Source: a virus. Taken from it: a DNA stretch of 23,806 nt. The position numbers were made by a program, and so were the translations under genes. Positions 1 to 7,510 of the stretch are shown here, piece after piece. The stretch spans positions 1-23,806 of IMG/VR virus record IMGVR_UViG_3300035670_001246, one strand, 5' to 3'. Position 1 is the stretch's first letter. The number at the start of each line of letters is the position of its first letter. The notes beneath the pieces were generated by a model, which saw nothing but the letters and a program-made list of their open reading frames with translations, was not told where the DNA came from and did no database searches.

Positions 1-988
1 CATTTGCGGCGTTTCCCTCGCCAAATGACGTGGAACCATACCCGGCGGATGTGTTGCCGCTCCCCATGGCTACCGCGACAGTGTTTGACGCAGTGCAGCC
101 CTGCCCAATGGCGACGGAGTTGGCGCCGCTCGCGGTGCAGCTCTGCCCGATGGCGACGGAGTTTGCGCCGCTCGCGATGTTGCTCTTGCCAAGCGAGACA
201 GACGACGTGCCCGACGCCGTACAGGTATCGCCTACGGCCATCGCGCGCAGACCCGAGACAGTGCAGTTATTGCCAGCCGCGAACGAGCCAGCGCCAGCCG
301 CGGTGATCGTGTTCTCCGAGCCAGCCGCGAACGAGTTCGCACCGGCGGCGACCTGCGCTGCGGCGGACCGCTGAAGCTGGAGATCGGTCGAGTAGTTTCC
401 ACGCGCATTGCCACCCGTCGCGGTGCCGTCCGGCATCTGCGCGGTGATCGCGCCCGTGCCGAGAGGCTGGAGCACGAGGCCGATGTTCGATGCGGCGAAC
501 GTGCCGATGCCGACCACGGTCAGCGTGGAGTATTCCGCCCCCGAGTAGGTCGCGGAGGAAAGGCGCGTGCCTTTGTAGTTGCTGGAATCGGTGAACGTGT
601 TCCAGCGGAAAAGCTGGCCCGAGGTGTCGATGCGGGCGCGTTCGGTGGCGTTGGTCAAAAAAGACATGTACCCACTCGCGCGCCCATCGCCATCGATGGC
701 CGTAAATGCGAGCGTCGTCGATCCGTTTTGCACCCATCCGAGGCGCGAGACGTTGCCCGTGCCGTTGATTAGGCTAATCGTGTTGTTGTTTGCCGCGAGC
801 GTCTGGACCTGAAACGGATACGCGGGAGTCGGGACGCCGACGCCGATGAAGTTTCCGCTCTGCGTGATGACCGAATCCCCCAGCGTCGTCCCCGAACTCC
901 ACCGCGGGATCGTGTCGGTGGTGCCGGAGCCGCCGACGGGGGTGCCGCCAGTCGTGGGAGGAGGGAAGATGTATTCGGGAGCTCCCAT
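1..988 (-). CDS. Tail fibre with YadA-head-like repeats (partial, cut by left edge)
   Basis: Open to the window edge: 329 residues are visible and the C-terminus is missing. The ATG follows the stop of the preceding gene by one base (TGACATG), with GGGGA about 6 bases upstream. The N-terminus is Pro/Gly/Thr-rich. Residues 22-60 contain TIPRWSSGTTLGDSVI and a GVGVPTPAYPFQV segment, a pattern I know from phage and bacterial trimeric fibre proteins that begin with a registration motif. Residues 211-329 are 14-residue repeats of the form x-x-C/N-T-A-S-G-A-N-S-V-A-I-G, the Hep_Hag/YadA-head type that folds as a trimeric left-handed beta-roll. Such proteins usually bind the host surface, and a C-terminal trimerisation or receptor-binding domain would lie beyond the edge. 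Cysteines 242, 256, 284 and 298 sit in register. Being last in the tail operon fits a fibre. Adhesive role is inferred; the repeat assignment is firm. Confidence 0.8.
   Translation of the reverse strand, partial: MGAPEYIFPPPTTGGTPVGGSGTTDTIPRWSSGTTLGDSVITQSGNFIGVGVPTPAYPFQVQTLAANNNTISLINGTGNVSRLGWVQNGSTTLAFTAIDGDGRASGYMSFLTNATERARIDTSGQLFRWNTFTDSSNYKGTRLSSATYSGAEYSTLTVVGIGTFAASNIGLVLQPLGTGAITAQMPDGTATGGNARGNYSTDLQLQRSAAAQVAAGANSFAAGSENTITAAGAGSFAAGNNCTVSGLRAMAVGDTCTASGTSSVSLGKSNIASGANSVAIGQSCTASGANSVAIGQGCTASNTVAVAMGSGNTSAGYGSTSFGEGNAAN
93..176. repeat. Two tandem 42-bp repeats inside the fibre gene
   Basis: Units 93-134 and 135-176 match at 39 of 42 bases (differences at unit positions 8, 15 and 30). 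Each unit encodes one 14-residue turn-repeat plus neighbouring register residues of the fibre. Flanking repeats are recognisable in protein but more diverged in DNA. The near identity suggests recent duplication or conversion within the gene. Confidence 0.85.
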
Positions 989-989
989 G

Positions 990-1394
990 TCAGTTCCCCA
1001 CCACGCGGAAGTCGAGCGTGCCAGCAAGCACGCCAACGCAAAGCCCCGTGCCGTCGCGCACGTCGAACTTCAGTCGTCCGCCGGGAGGGATGATCGTCGC
1101 CGTGTCCGCCGTGTCGATGGCCGGCGACACTCCGAGCGCGCACGCGAGACCGTCGTACTCGATGCCACCGACGTAGAGCGACACCGTTGTCGACGGGTTG
1201 TGGATGGTCAGCCCCTGCGCATACGCGCTGTCGAGCGTGCGCACATGGTTCGTGGCGCTGAGCACGACCACGCTCGTGGGCGTCGGCACCGTGCTGTCGT
1301 CCGTGCGCGCCGACTCCAATTGGAAGAACGTCGTGGTGGCGCGTGCGAGGTAGGTTCTTGTTCGGGAGCCGAGCCCCGTGCCGATTCGAGTCAT
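990..1394 (-). CDS. Small tail-associated protein of unknown function
   Basis: A protein of 134 residues whose function I do not recognise. The ATG at 1394 has a strong AAGGAG site about 7 bases upstream, and its stop is immediately followed by the fibre start, so the two are probably co-translated. The sequence is Thr/Val/Gly-rich with no hydrophobic segment or signal peptide. Stretches such as SVVVLSATNHVRTLDSAYA, GLTIHNPSTTVSLYVGGIEY and IIPPGGRLKFDVRDG look like a beta-sandwich. The pattern of small-molecule-free surface strands ending in a PPGG turn is seen in small virion proteins that sit next to fibres. Position between the ejection proteins and the fibre suggests a fibre adaptor or accessory tail protein. 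That role is inference from context only. Confidence 0.6.
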   Translation of the reverse strand: MTRIGTGLGSRTRTYLARATTTFFQLESARTDDSTVPTPTSVVVLSATNHVRTLDSAYAQGLTIHNPSTTVSLYVGGIEYDGLACALGVSPAIDTADTATIIPPGGRLKFDVRDGTGLCVGVLAGTLDFRVVGN

Positions 1395-1442
1395 GGTCTT
1401 TCTCCTTGCCTGTGGTATCCCCGGCCTGTGCCGGCATGAGTC

Positions 1443-4400
1443 TTAGAGCTTCGTGTTCTCCACGAGCGGTGATTTGGTCGAGGGGCGCGTGCGCGCCGCG
1501 GCAGCCTCGGAGCCTGGGCGCATCGGCTGCTCACGGGTCGGCGCCATGCCGATGTACTGCTGGCTCTGGTAGACGCTCATGGTGTAGCCCTGCGCCTTCT
1601 TCTTGCCCTTGGTCAGGCCGAAGAGCGGGGCGATCATGAGGTTCGGCTGGTCGCGGTGCAGCAGCGTGACGACGTTCTTCAAGCGGTCGTACGCCTCGGG
1701 CGAGAGGCGCTGGATGACCTCGACGTCCTGCTGGCGCAGCGTGCCGTCCTTGATGAAGCGCAGCACGAGGTCCGGGTTCTTGACCACCGCGACCGCGCGG
1801 GCGAACGCCGTGGCGTTGGCGCCGGTCAGGATGCCCGCCGGCGGGCGCTTGCGCTCGAGGTAGTTGACCATCTCCTCGAACTGCCGGCGCGCCGACTGCA
1901 CGTTCGCGACGTTGATCTCGGGTGCCGCCTCCATCCTCGCCCATGTAGCACGGATGGCGTCGCGATCCTCGACGACCTGGTCGACAAAGTAGTTCGCCTC
2001 CTCGGCGGAGAACTTGTACTCGGGCTTGAGCTCCGCGGCGCGCGTCACGGGCGGCAGCGCGCGGATGGCGCCACGGGCGAACTTGTCGACCATGCCGGTG
2101 GCCGCGAGGCCGTTCATCATGGACGCCACGGCGCGACCAACGCCGCGACCGCTCTTGGCGCCGATGACCGCGCCGAGAATGGTCGTGATGACGCTGTGGC
2201 CGAGGACCATGTCGAGGGCCTGTGAGCCGATGATGGCGCCGAGGACCGAGGGCGACTCGGCTGCCGTCTCGGTGACGCCGGCGTCCGCGAGGAGCGCCTT
2301 GATGCGCCGTCCCTCCTCGGTCTGGTAGAACTTCTTGAGCTGCGAGGCGACGAACTGCTCGCCCTCGGGGGCGATGAGGCGACCCTCCATGCCGCGGCGA
2401 AGCACGCCGCCCTCGCGCTCGATGGCCGCGATGGTCTCGCTGATCTGCTTCTTGGTCGCCTGCGCCGCCTCGAGGTCGTTCTGCAGCGTCGTCGCCGCGG
2501 CCTTCTTGTCGGTCAGGACGCGGACCTTCTCCTTGGCTGCCGCAAGACGCGCTTCGTTGCGCACGCCCACGACCTTTTCGTTGAGCTCGGCGAGCGTCGC
2601 GCGGCCCTGCGCCGTCTTCCAGACGTCGTTCGCCCGGTCGATGCGCATGCTGTCGCGCAGCGCACGGCTGCTGTCGACGGTCGCCTGGGCATCGGTGCGC
2701 ACGGCCTTGATGCGCTCGTGAGCATCCCGCTCGGCGGAGAGCTTGCGCGTGGCGGTCTCGGCTCGACGACCGGTACCCTCCGCAGCCTTCTCGAGCTTCG
2801 TGATGCGGGCGACGATCTTGGCCTCTTGCGCACCCGCCTCGCGGATGGCGGTCTCGGCCTCGATGATGGTCCTGTCGAGCTGCTCGGTGGTCACCCGCTC
2901 GACCGTGGCCGCCGTGCGCTCTGCTGCCGTCATGACGGGCGTTGCGGCCTGCGCCTCGACCGATGGCAGGGCGGCTTCGAAAGCCGCTCTAGCGGCCTTT
3001 GCAGCGTTCGCATCGGCCACCGCGGCGCGGCGCAGGAGCAGGTTGGCGTCGTTGCCCGCCCGCCTGAAGATTTCGGCAGTGCCCTCCTCACCGAGCTGGT
3101 TCACGAGCAGCGCGCGTGCGCGGTCCGCGGCCTTCGAGATGTTGAGGAGCTCGGGCCTCGTGCCGCCGATGGCGCCCGTGCGCTTGATGAGCCGCGCCTC
3201 GGCGCCGCCCGCAGCGGCCCGGTCGACCATGGTGACCATGGTTGCGACGGTTCGGCTCGGCAGCTTGGCCAGCACGGCCTCGTTGTCGAGCAGCGCGCCG
3301 ACGACGCTCTTGCGCCCGCCGCCGCCCGCTTCGACGTCCATCACGCGCGCCAGGAATGAGAACGCGTCGCCTTCCTCGATGCGCGTCGCTTCGATGAGCG
3401 CGCCGTTGATGGCGCGATCCGAGGTCGGGCGGATGCCGAGCTCCTTGAGAGCCGCCTCCTCGAACTCAGCGTTGGTCATCGCGCGAGCGGCGTTCTCCGT
3501 CGCCGTGCGCTCCGCAGCACGGGCGTCCTGACCCGCGATGCCGGCCATGGCGTCGACCGTCGCCTGCGCCTCTTTGCGCACCGCTGCGTCGAGCGTGGAA
3601 TCGCCGAGCATCGTCGCCATCTCGGAGACGTGCGCAGCCTGAGCGCCGAGCGTCTGGCCCGCCTGGTCGATCGCCTGCAGAGACGTTTCGGTCTTGCTGA
3701 TGGACTCATCAAGAGCGGTGACGTCACGACCGGCTGCCGCTTCGGCGTCGCGCTTCGCTCGCTTCGAGAGGAGCTCCTCGGTCTTCCGCGCGCGCTCCTT
3801 GGCCTGCTGCTCGGCGTTCCGGGCCATCTGCCGGCGCGTGGCAGCCATCTCTTTCGCGATCGGGTTGATCTGCGACTCGAGCCGGGTGACGTCTTCGGTT
3901 GCCGCCGTGAGCGCGTCTCCGAGCGTCGTGACGCGCTTGCTGACGGACGCGACTGCGGTCTCGAGACGTCCCGGCTTCACCCCGAGGTCGGCCAGGTTGG
4001 TCACGAAGGCGTTGTAGTCGTCCGCCGCCTTGGTCATGCGGGACGCGAGGTCGCGAGCCTGGTCGGCCTTGGCCATCTCCGTCGCGCGCGCCTCGGTGAC
4101 CGCCGCCTCCGCGCCCGCCGCCTCGAGCTCCTTGGCCGCCTTCGCTGCCGCGCGGCGTTCGAGCATGCGTCCGCCCGCGCCGAAGAGCGCCCCAAAGCCA
4201 GCACCCACCGTGGCGCCTGCCGCGCCCGCGGTGCCGAGGTTCGCCTGGCGTTCCTCGATGGCCGCCTGACTGAGCTCCGAGCCTGCGCCAAAGCCCGCGC
4301 CGATGGCCGCTTCACGAGCGACGAGTCCGCCGAGGCTGCGAGCTCCCGCGCCGAGGCCGCCCGTCAGCGCGGTGGCCGGGATGGCGCCCAACAGCGACCC

Positions 4401-4796
4401 CGCCGTGATGGCGGTCGGCTGCGCCTGCTCGAGCTGCGCGAGCGTCTCGGGCTCCATGCCCGCCATGGTCAGGAGCTTGCCGGCGGTGCCGAACGTCGGC
4501 AGCTGCGCAGCGCCATAGGCGAGGCCTGCGAGGGTGCCGCCTGGGCCTCCAAAGCGCTCCTCCGCGGTGCGCTCGAACGTTGCTTCGCTGGTCTCGAGAC
4601 GCGGCATGGCGCCGTACTGCGCCTGGATGTCCGCGAGGTCGGCGAGCGAGAGCTTGCCGCCGCCGTCCGCGAGCGTGACCTCCTGCTGAGGGTTCGTCGG
4701 CGTGAAGCCGGCGGACATGAGCCGCGCAGCCTGCGCCTGTGGCACCGACAGCGTGCGGCCTGCAGGGTCACGCAGCGAGACGACGTTCTGCTTCAC
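1443..4796 (-). CDS. Large internal virion / DNA-ejection protein (T7 gp16-position)
   Basis: A protein of 1117 residues that starts with GTG in a GTGA overlap with the preceding gene; SD is weak, so coupling probably drives initiation. The composition is Ala/Glu/Arg/Lys-rich. Residues about 215-840 are mostly predicted coiled coil (long heptad-like A-E-R-K stretches). Two Gly/Ala-rich apolar blocks flank it: about residues 86-212 (for example GAAGATVGAGFGALFGAGG) and about 849-905 (LGAIIGSQALDMVLGHSV, then TTILGAVIGAKSGRG). Such glycine-zipper blocks are typical of phage proteins that leave the capsid and enter the cell envelope. No lytic transglycosylase catalytic signature was seen. It is the third and largest of three consecutive proteins after the nozzle, the position of T7 gp16. 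Internal/ejection role is inferred from position, size trend and composition; a tape-measure-like protein is the main alternative. Confidence 0.6.
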   Translation of the reverse strand: MKQNVVSLRDPAGRTLSVPQAQAARLMSAGFTPTNPQQEVTLADGGGKLSLADLADIQAQYGAMPRLETSEATFERTAEERFGGPGGTLAGLAYGAAQLPTFGTAGKLLTMAGMEPETLAQLEQAQPTAITAGSLLGAIPATALTGGLGAGARSLGGLVAREAAIGAGFGAGSELSQAAIEERQANLGTAGAAGATVGAGFGALFGAGGRMLERRAAAKAAKELEAAGAEAAVTEARATEMAKADQARDLASRMTKAADDYNAFVTNLADLGVKPGRLETAVASVSKRVTTLGDALTAATEDVTRLESQINPIAKEMAATRRQMARNAEQQAKERARKTEELLSKRAKRDAEAAAGRDVTALDESISKTETSLQAIDQAGQTLGAQAAHVSEMATMLGDSTLDAAVRKEAQATVDAMAGIAGQDARAAERTATENAARAMTNAEFEEAALKELGIRPTSDRAINGALIEATRIEEGDAFSFLARVMDVEAGGGGRKSVVGALLDNEAVLAKLPSRTVATMVTMVDRAAAGGAEARLIKRTGAIGGTRPELLNISKAADRARALLVNQLGEEGTAEIFRRAGNDANLLLRRAAVADANAAKAARAAFEAALPSVEAQAATPVMTAAERTAATVERVTTEQLDRTIIEAETAIREAGAQEAKIVARITKLEKAAEGTGRRAETATRKLSAERDAHERIKAVRTDAQATVDSSRALRDSMRIDRANDVWKTAQGRATLAELNEKVVGVRNEARLAAAKEKVRVLTDKKAAATTLQNDLEAAQATKKQISETIAAIEREGGVLRRGMEGRLIAPEGEQFVASQLKKFYQTEEGRRIKALLADAGVTETAAESPSVLGAIIGSQALDMVLGHSVITTILGAVIGAKSGRGVGRAVASMMNGLAATGMVDKFARGAIRALPPVTRAAELKPEYKFSAEEANYFVDQVVEDRDAIRATWARMEAAPEINVANVQSARRQFEEMVNYLERKRPPAGILTGANATAFARAVAVVKNPDLVLRFIKDGTLRQQDVEVIQRLSPEAYDRLKNVVTLLHRDQPNLMIAPLFGLTKGKKKAQGYTMSVYQSQQYIGMAPTREQPMRPGSEAAAARTRPSTKSPLVENTKL

Positions 4797-6412
4797 TTGG
4801 TCTTCGCCTTCTGGGCCGCGACCGCGCGCGCCGCGGTCTCTGCCCTGGTGAGCTTGTTGTACTCGTCGAGCGCCATGAGCGGCACGCCGAGGCTCTGCTG
4901 CATGAGGTTGTACATGATGGGGTTCGACCGCTGCGACTCGATGAGGGTCGAGCTCATGCGGCGCTCCTTGGCCACCTGGTCGTTGACGTAGGTGTTGAAC
5001 GCGTCGTAGCTCAGAAGAGCGTTCTTCAGCGTGTCGCGCGCGAGCTCGTTGTTCGTGACGGCGCCGCCCGAGACGACGCGAAGGTCTTGGTTGATGACGC
5101 CCTGCACGGCGCCGGCAATCTTGCGCTCCTCTTCGGTTGTGGCGCGCTTGAGCACCTCGCGATTGATGGCGTCCGACAGCGTCGTGAACGCCGTCGCGTC
5201 GTTAAGGGCCCTCGCCATGTTGCTCTGCAAAATCTGGTTGACCGCAGGAGCAACGGAACTGTCCCAGAACTTGCGGATCTGGTCGGGGCGAGCCACCCCG
5301 GCGAGGCGGTTCACGAGCGTGCTGACGGCGTTGAGCTTGTCGATTGCCGCGGCGTTGCCCTTCACGAAGGCGGGGTAAGCCTTGCGAGCTTCCTCGTACA
5401 TCTTCGGGTCTGCCTGCGCGCCCGCGCGGATGCCGTCGAGCAGCTTCATGCGCATGTCCTGCACCGCGCGGAACTGCGCCGCAGCAGCCGCGGCGTTCTT
5501 CTCGTCGATGCGCATCTGCAGGTCGCCCTGCTGCGCCTTGAGGTTGCCCGAGGCTTCGGTAAGGGCTGCGCGTGACTTGGCGTCGCCGACGCGCTGGGCT
5601 GCGAAGTCGAGGGCGCGCGAGTACTGGTCGAGCGCAGCGCCTGCGGAAAGTGCGAGAGCTTGCTGCTCGTCGGCGCCCATCTGGCGAGCGTCGAGGAAGT
5701 TGTTCCGGCGCACCGTCTGACCCTGGAGCATGCGCTCGTACTGGGTCTTCTGGTTCATGATGTCCCGCTCGACGGCCTTGTCGACCTCTTGCAGGATCTC
5801 GTTGGGCCCGGCGCGGCCAGCGGCGCCCTTGAGCATGCCCACGAGGCCCGCGGAGAACGAGAGAATCGCCGTGTCGACCGGTCGGTTGCCGAGGTCGCGG
5901 AGGAGGCGCGAGGCGTCGAACGAGTCCTGCGCCTTGCGCATGGCCGCTTCGTCCTCGGCCATGGCCACTTTGCGCGCATCGAAGAGCTGCCGCTGCTGAC
6001 CCTGCAGGACCGCGAGGTCGTCGCGGTACTTCTGCGCCGCCGCCTCGGCCTGGTCCATGATGCCGGCGCGGCGCGCCGTCTCTCGCTCCATGACCGGCAC
6101 GACGCTCTCGATGGCCTGACCGCGCAGGCGGAAGCCTTCCTTCTGGAGCTCGTTCATGCCGATGGGGCGCCGGCCACCGCCGGTCAGCCCCATGATCTTC
6201 ATGCGCTCGTCGACCATCGCGAGCTGCTTGCGCAGGAGGTCGTTCTCCGACGCCTGCTGCTCTTCGAGCGTCATCTGCGGCGCAGGCGCTTGCTCTGCCG
6301 CGGGCGCAGGCAGAACCTCTTGCGCCGCCTCCACGGGCGGGAGCTCCTTGTCGGGCTCGGCGAAGTAGTTGGCGAGGTAGTCGTACGGATCGCGGGAAGG
6401 CTCAAAATCCAT
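4793..6412 (-). CDS. Internal virion / ejection protein (T7 gp15-position)
   Basis: A protein of 539 residues. The ATG at 6412 has a GGAGG site about 5 bases upstream that directly follows the previous gene's stop. Residues 1-60 are acidic and Pro/Ala-rich (PAPAAEQAPAPQMTLEEQQ). Residues about 60-170 and 215-330 are Gln/Ala/Arg-rich and helical, with coiled-coil character. A short apolar Gly-containing segment lies near residue 185 (AILSFSAGLVGMLKGAAG), and the C-terminal half is all-helical. There is no enzymatic motif. It overlaps the next gene by four bases (GTGA). Being the middle of three helical proteins between nozzle and fibre, it matches the place of T7 gp15. I infer a component of the internal core or ejection channel; sequence similarity to T7 itself is not visible. 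Confidence 0.55.
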   Translation of the reverse strand: MDFEPSRDPYDYLANYFAEPDKELPPVEAAQEVLPAPAAEQAPAPQMTLEEQQASENDLLRKQLAMVDERMKIMGLTGGGRRPIGMNELQKEGFRLRGQAIESVVPVMERETARRAGIMDQAEAAAQKYRDDLAVLQGQQRQLFDARKVAMAEDEAAMRKAQDSFDASRLLRDLGNRPVDTAILSFSAGLVGMLKGAAGRAGPNEILQEVDKAVERDIMNQKTQYERMLQGQTVRRNNFLDARQMGADEQQALALSAGAALDQYSRALDFAAQRVGDAKSRAALTEASGNLKAQQGDLQMRIDEKNAAAAAAQFRAVQDMRMKLLDGIRAGAQADPKMYEEARKAYPAFVKGNAAAIDKLNAVSTLVNRLAGVARPDQIRKFWDSSVAPAVNQILQSNMARALNDATAFTTLSDAINREVLKRATTEEERKIAGAVQGVINQDLRVVSGGAVTNNELARDTLKNALLSYDAFNTYVNDQVAKERRMSSTLIESQRSNPIMYNLMQQSLGVPLMALDEYNKLTRAETAARAVAAQKAKTK

Positions 6413-6422
6413 GGTCGCCTCC

Positions 6423-7502
6423 TCAGTCGATCTCGAAGTCGATGCGACGAGCCTTGCGCGCCTTCGGAGCTGTGACCGCCTTGCGGCGCGTCGGCATCAC
6501 CGGCATCGGCGCCTTCGGGATGGAGCGGGGGCGGTTGAAGAGCTCGCGGATTGCGGAGCCTTCGTCGCTCAGCCCGGCCATGGCCGGCATGGTGCGCGTC
6601 ATGGCGATGGGCGCCGGTTCCATGCTTGGACCCTGCGCGGCGCCGAGCGTCGTCATGCCGGTGAGCGTACCTTCGGGGCGGGTCTCCACGAAGGGTCGAG
6701 GGCCTGCGAGGTTGGGCGTCGGCACGAACGACGGGGTCGCTGCGTACTGGGCGGCGAGCGACTGGCCCGCAGCCTGAATGGGAGCTTGCGCCTGCGCGAG
6801 ACTCTCGACGGGGGTGCCCACCTCGCCGACGTCGCGGACGACGCCAACGGGCGCCTTGGCCGCAGCAGGCGCCGCTCCTGCCTCGCGGCCCATCACGATG
6901 GCGAGTTGCTTGTCCTCGCGCTCCCTTTGCCGACGAGCGTTGTACCGGTTGGCAAATGCCTCGCTGACGCGTTCGCCGCCCGTCGCACCACCGTCACCAC
7001 CGCCCTTGGGCTTCTCGCCAGGGAGGAGCGTACGGCCCGCGAGGCCGAGCACGCCCTCGGCAAAGCCGGCGAGCTCGTCGCGTTTGCGCTGAGCCTCCGC
7101 CGCCGCCACGTCCGCGAGGGCCATCTGGCCTTGCGCCACGCCACGTCGAGCGCGCTCCTGCTCGGCAGCGCGGAGCTCGGCGAGCTGGGAGGCGTACCGA
7201 GCCTGCACGTCGGCGCCCTGGCGCATCGCCTCACGACGAAGGCCTGCCTGCTGCTGCGCCGTGCCACGAGCCGCCTGCGACTCGAGGTCCGAGATGGCGC
7301 GCCCGCGAGCGTAGGCAAGCCCCGCTTGGCCCTGCGTCGTGCCGCCCTCGGCCACGCGCATGTAGGGCGCCATGGCCGCGAGGATGCGCTCCCGCTCTTC
7401 CTCCTCGGCGCTCTTGATGCCGAAGAGACCGCCAAGTGCGCGGCTCACGAACGGAGTTGCCGCGTTGACCGCGAGCGTTGCAGCAGTAATTGGGTCGGCC
7501 AT
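6423..7502 (-). CDS. Internal virion / ejection protein (T7 gp14-position)
   Basis: A protein of 359 residues. The ATG at 7502 is preceded by AGGAG at about 5 bases; this site overlaps the TAG stop of the nozzle gene. The N-terminus is apolar (PITAATLAVNAATPFVSRAL, then GGLFGI). It is followed by a long Ala/Arg/Gln/Glu-rich helical stretch (residues about 32-150), then a low-complexity Gly/Ala/Pro region, and a very basic C-terminus (TRRKAVTAPKARKARR). An apolar N-terminus followed by a helical Gln/Ala-rich body is the usual look of the smallest podovirus ejection protein (T7 gp14, P22 gp7-like in place). The basic tail could touch packaged DNA. No catalytic motif. Function is inferred from order and composition. 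Confidence 0.55.
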   Translation of the reverse strand: MADPITAATLAVNAATPFVSRALGGLFGIKSAEEEERERILAAMAPYMRVAEGGTTQGQAGLAYARGRAISDLESQAARGTAQQQAGLRREAMRQGADVQARYASQLAELRAAEQERARRGVAQGQMALADVAAAEAQRKRDELAGFAEGVLGLAGRTLLPGEKPKGGGDGGATGGERVSEAFANRYNARRQREREDKQLAIVMGREAGAAPAAAKAPVGVVRDVGEVGTPVESLAQAQAPIQAAGQSLAAQYAATPSFVPTPNLAGPRPFVETRPEGTLTGMTTLGAAQGPSMEPAPIAMTRTMPAMAGLSDEGSAIRELFNRPRSIPKAPMPVMPTRRKAVTAPKARKARRIDFEID

Positions 7503-7510
7503 GACTACTC

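Noticed and set aside
1395-1442. Small hairpin CCGGC-ctgt-GCCGG in the 48-base gap, considered as a terminator
   Set aside because: Only 5 base pairs and no T-run follows on the minus strand.
3630-4991. Plus-strand open frame of 453 codons
   Set aside because: Antisense shadow of the 1117- and 539-residue genes, low complexity (Arg/Leu-rich), no SD.
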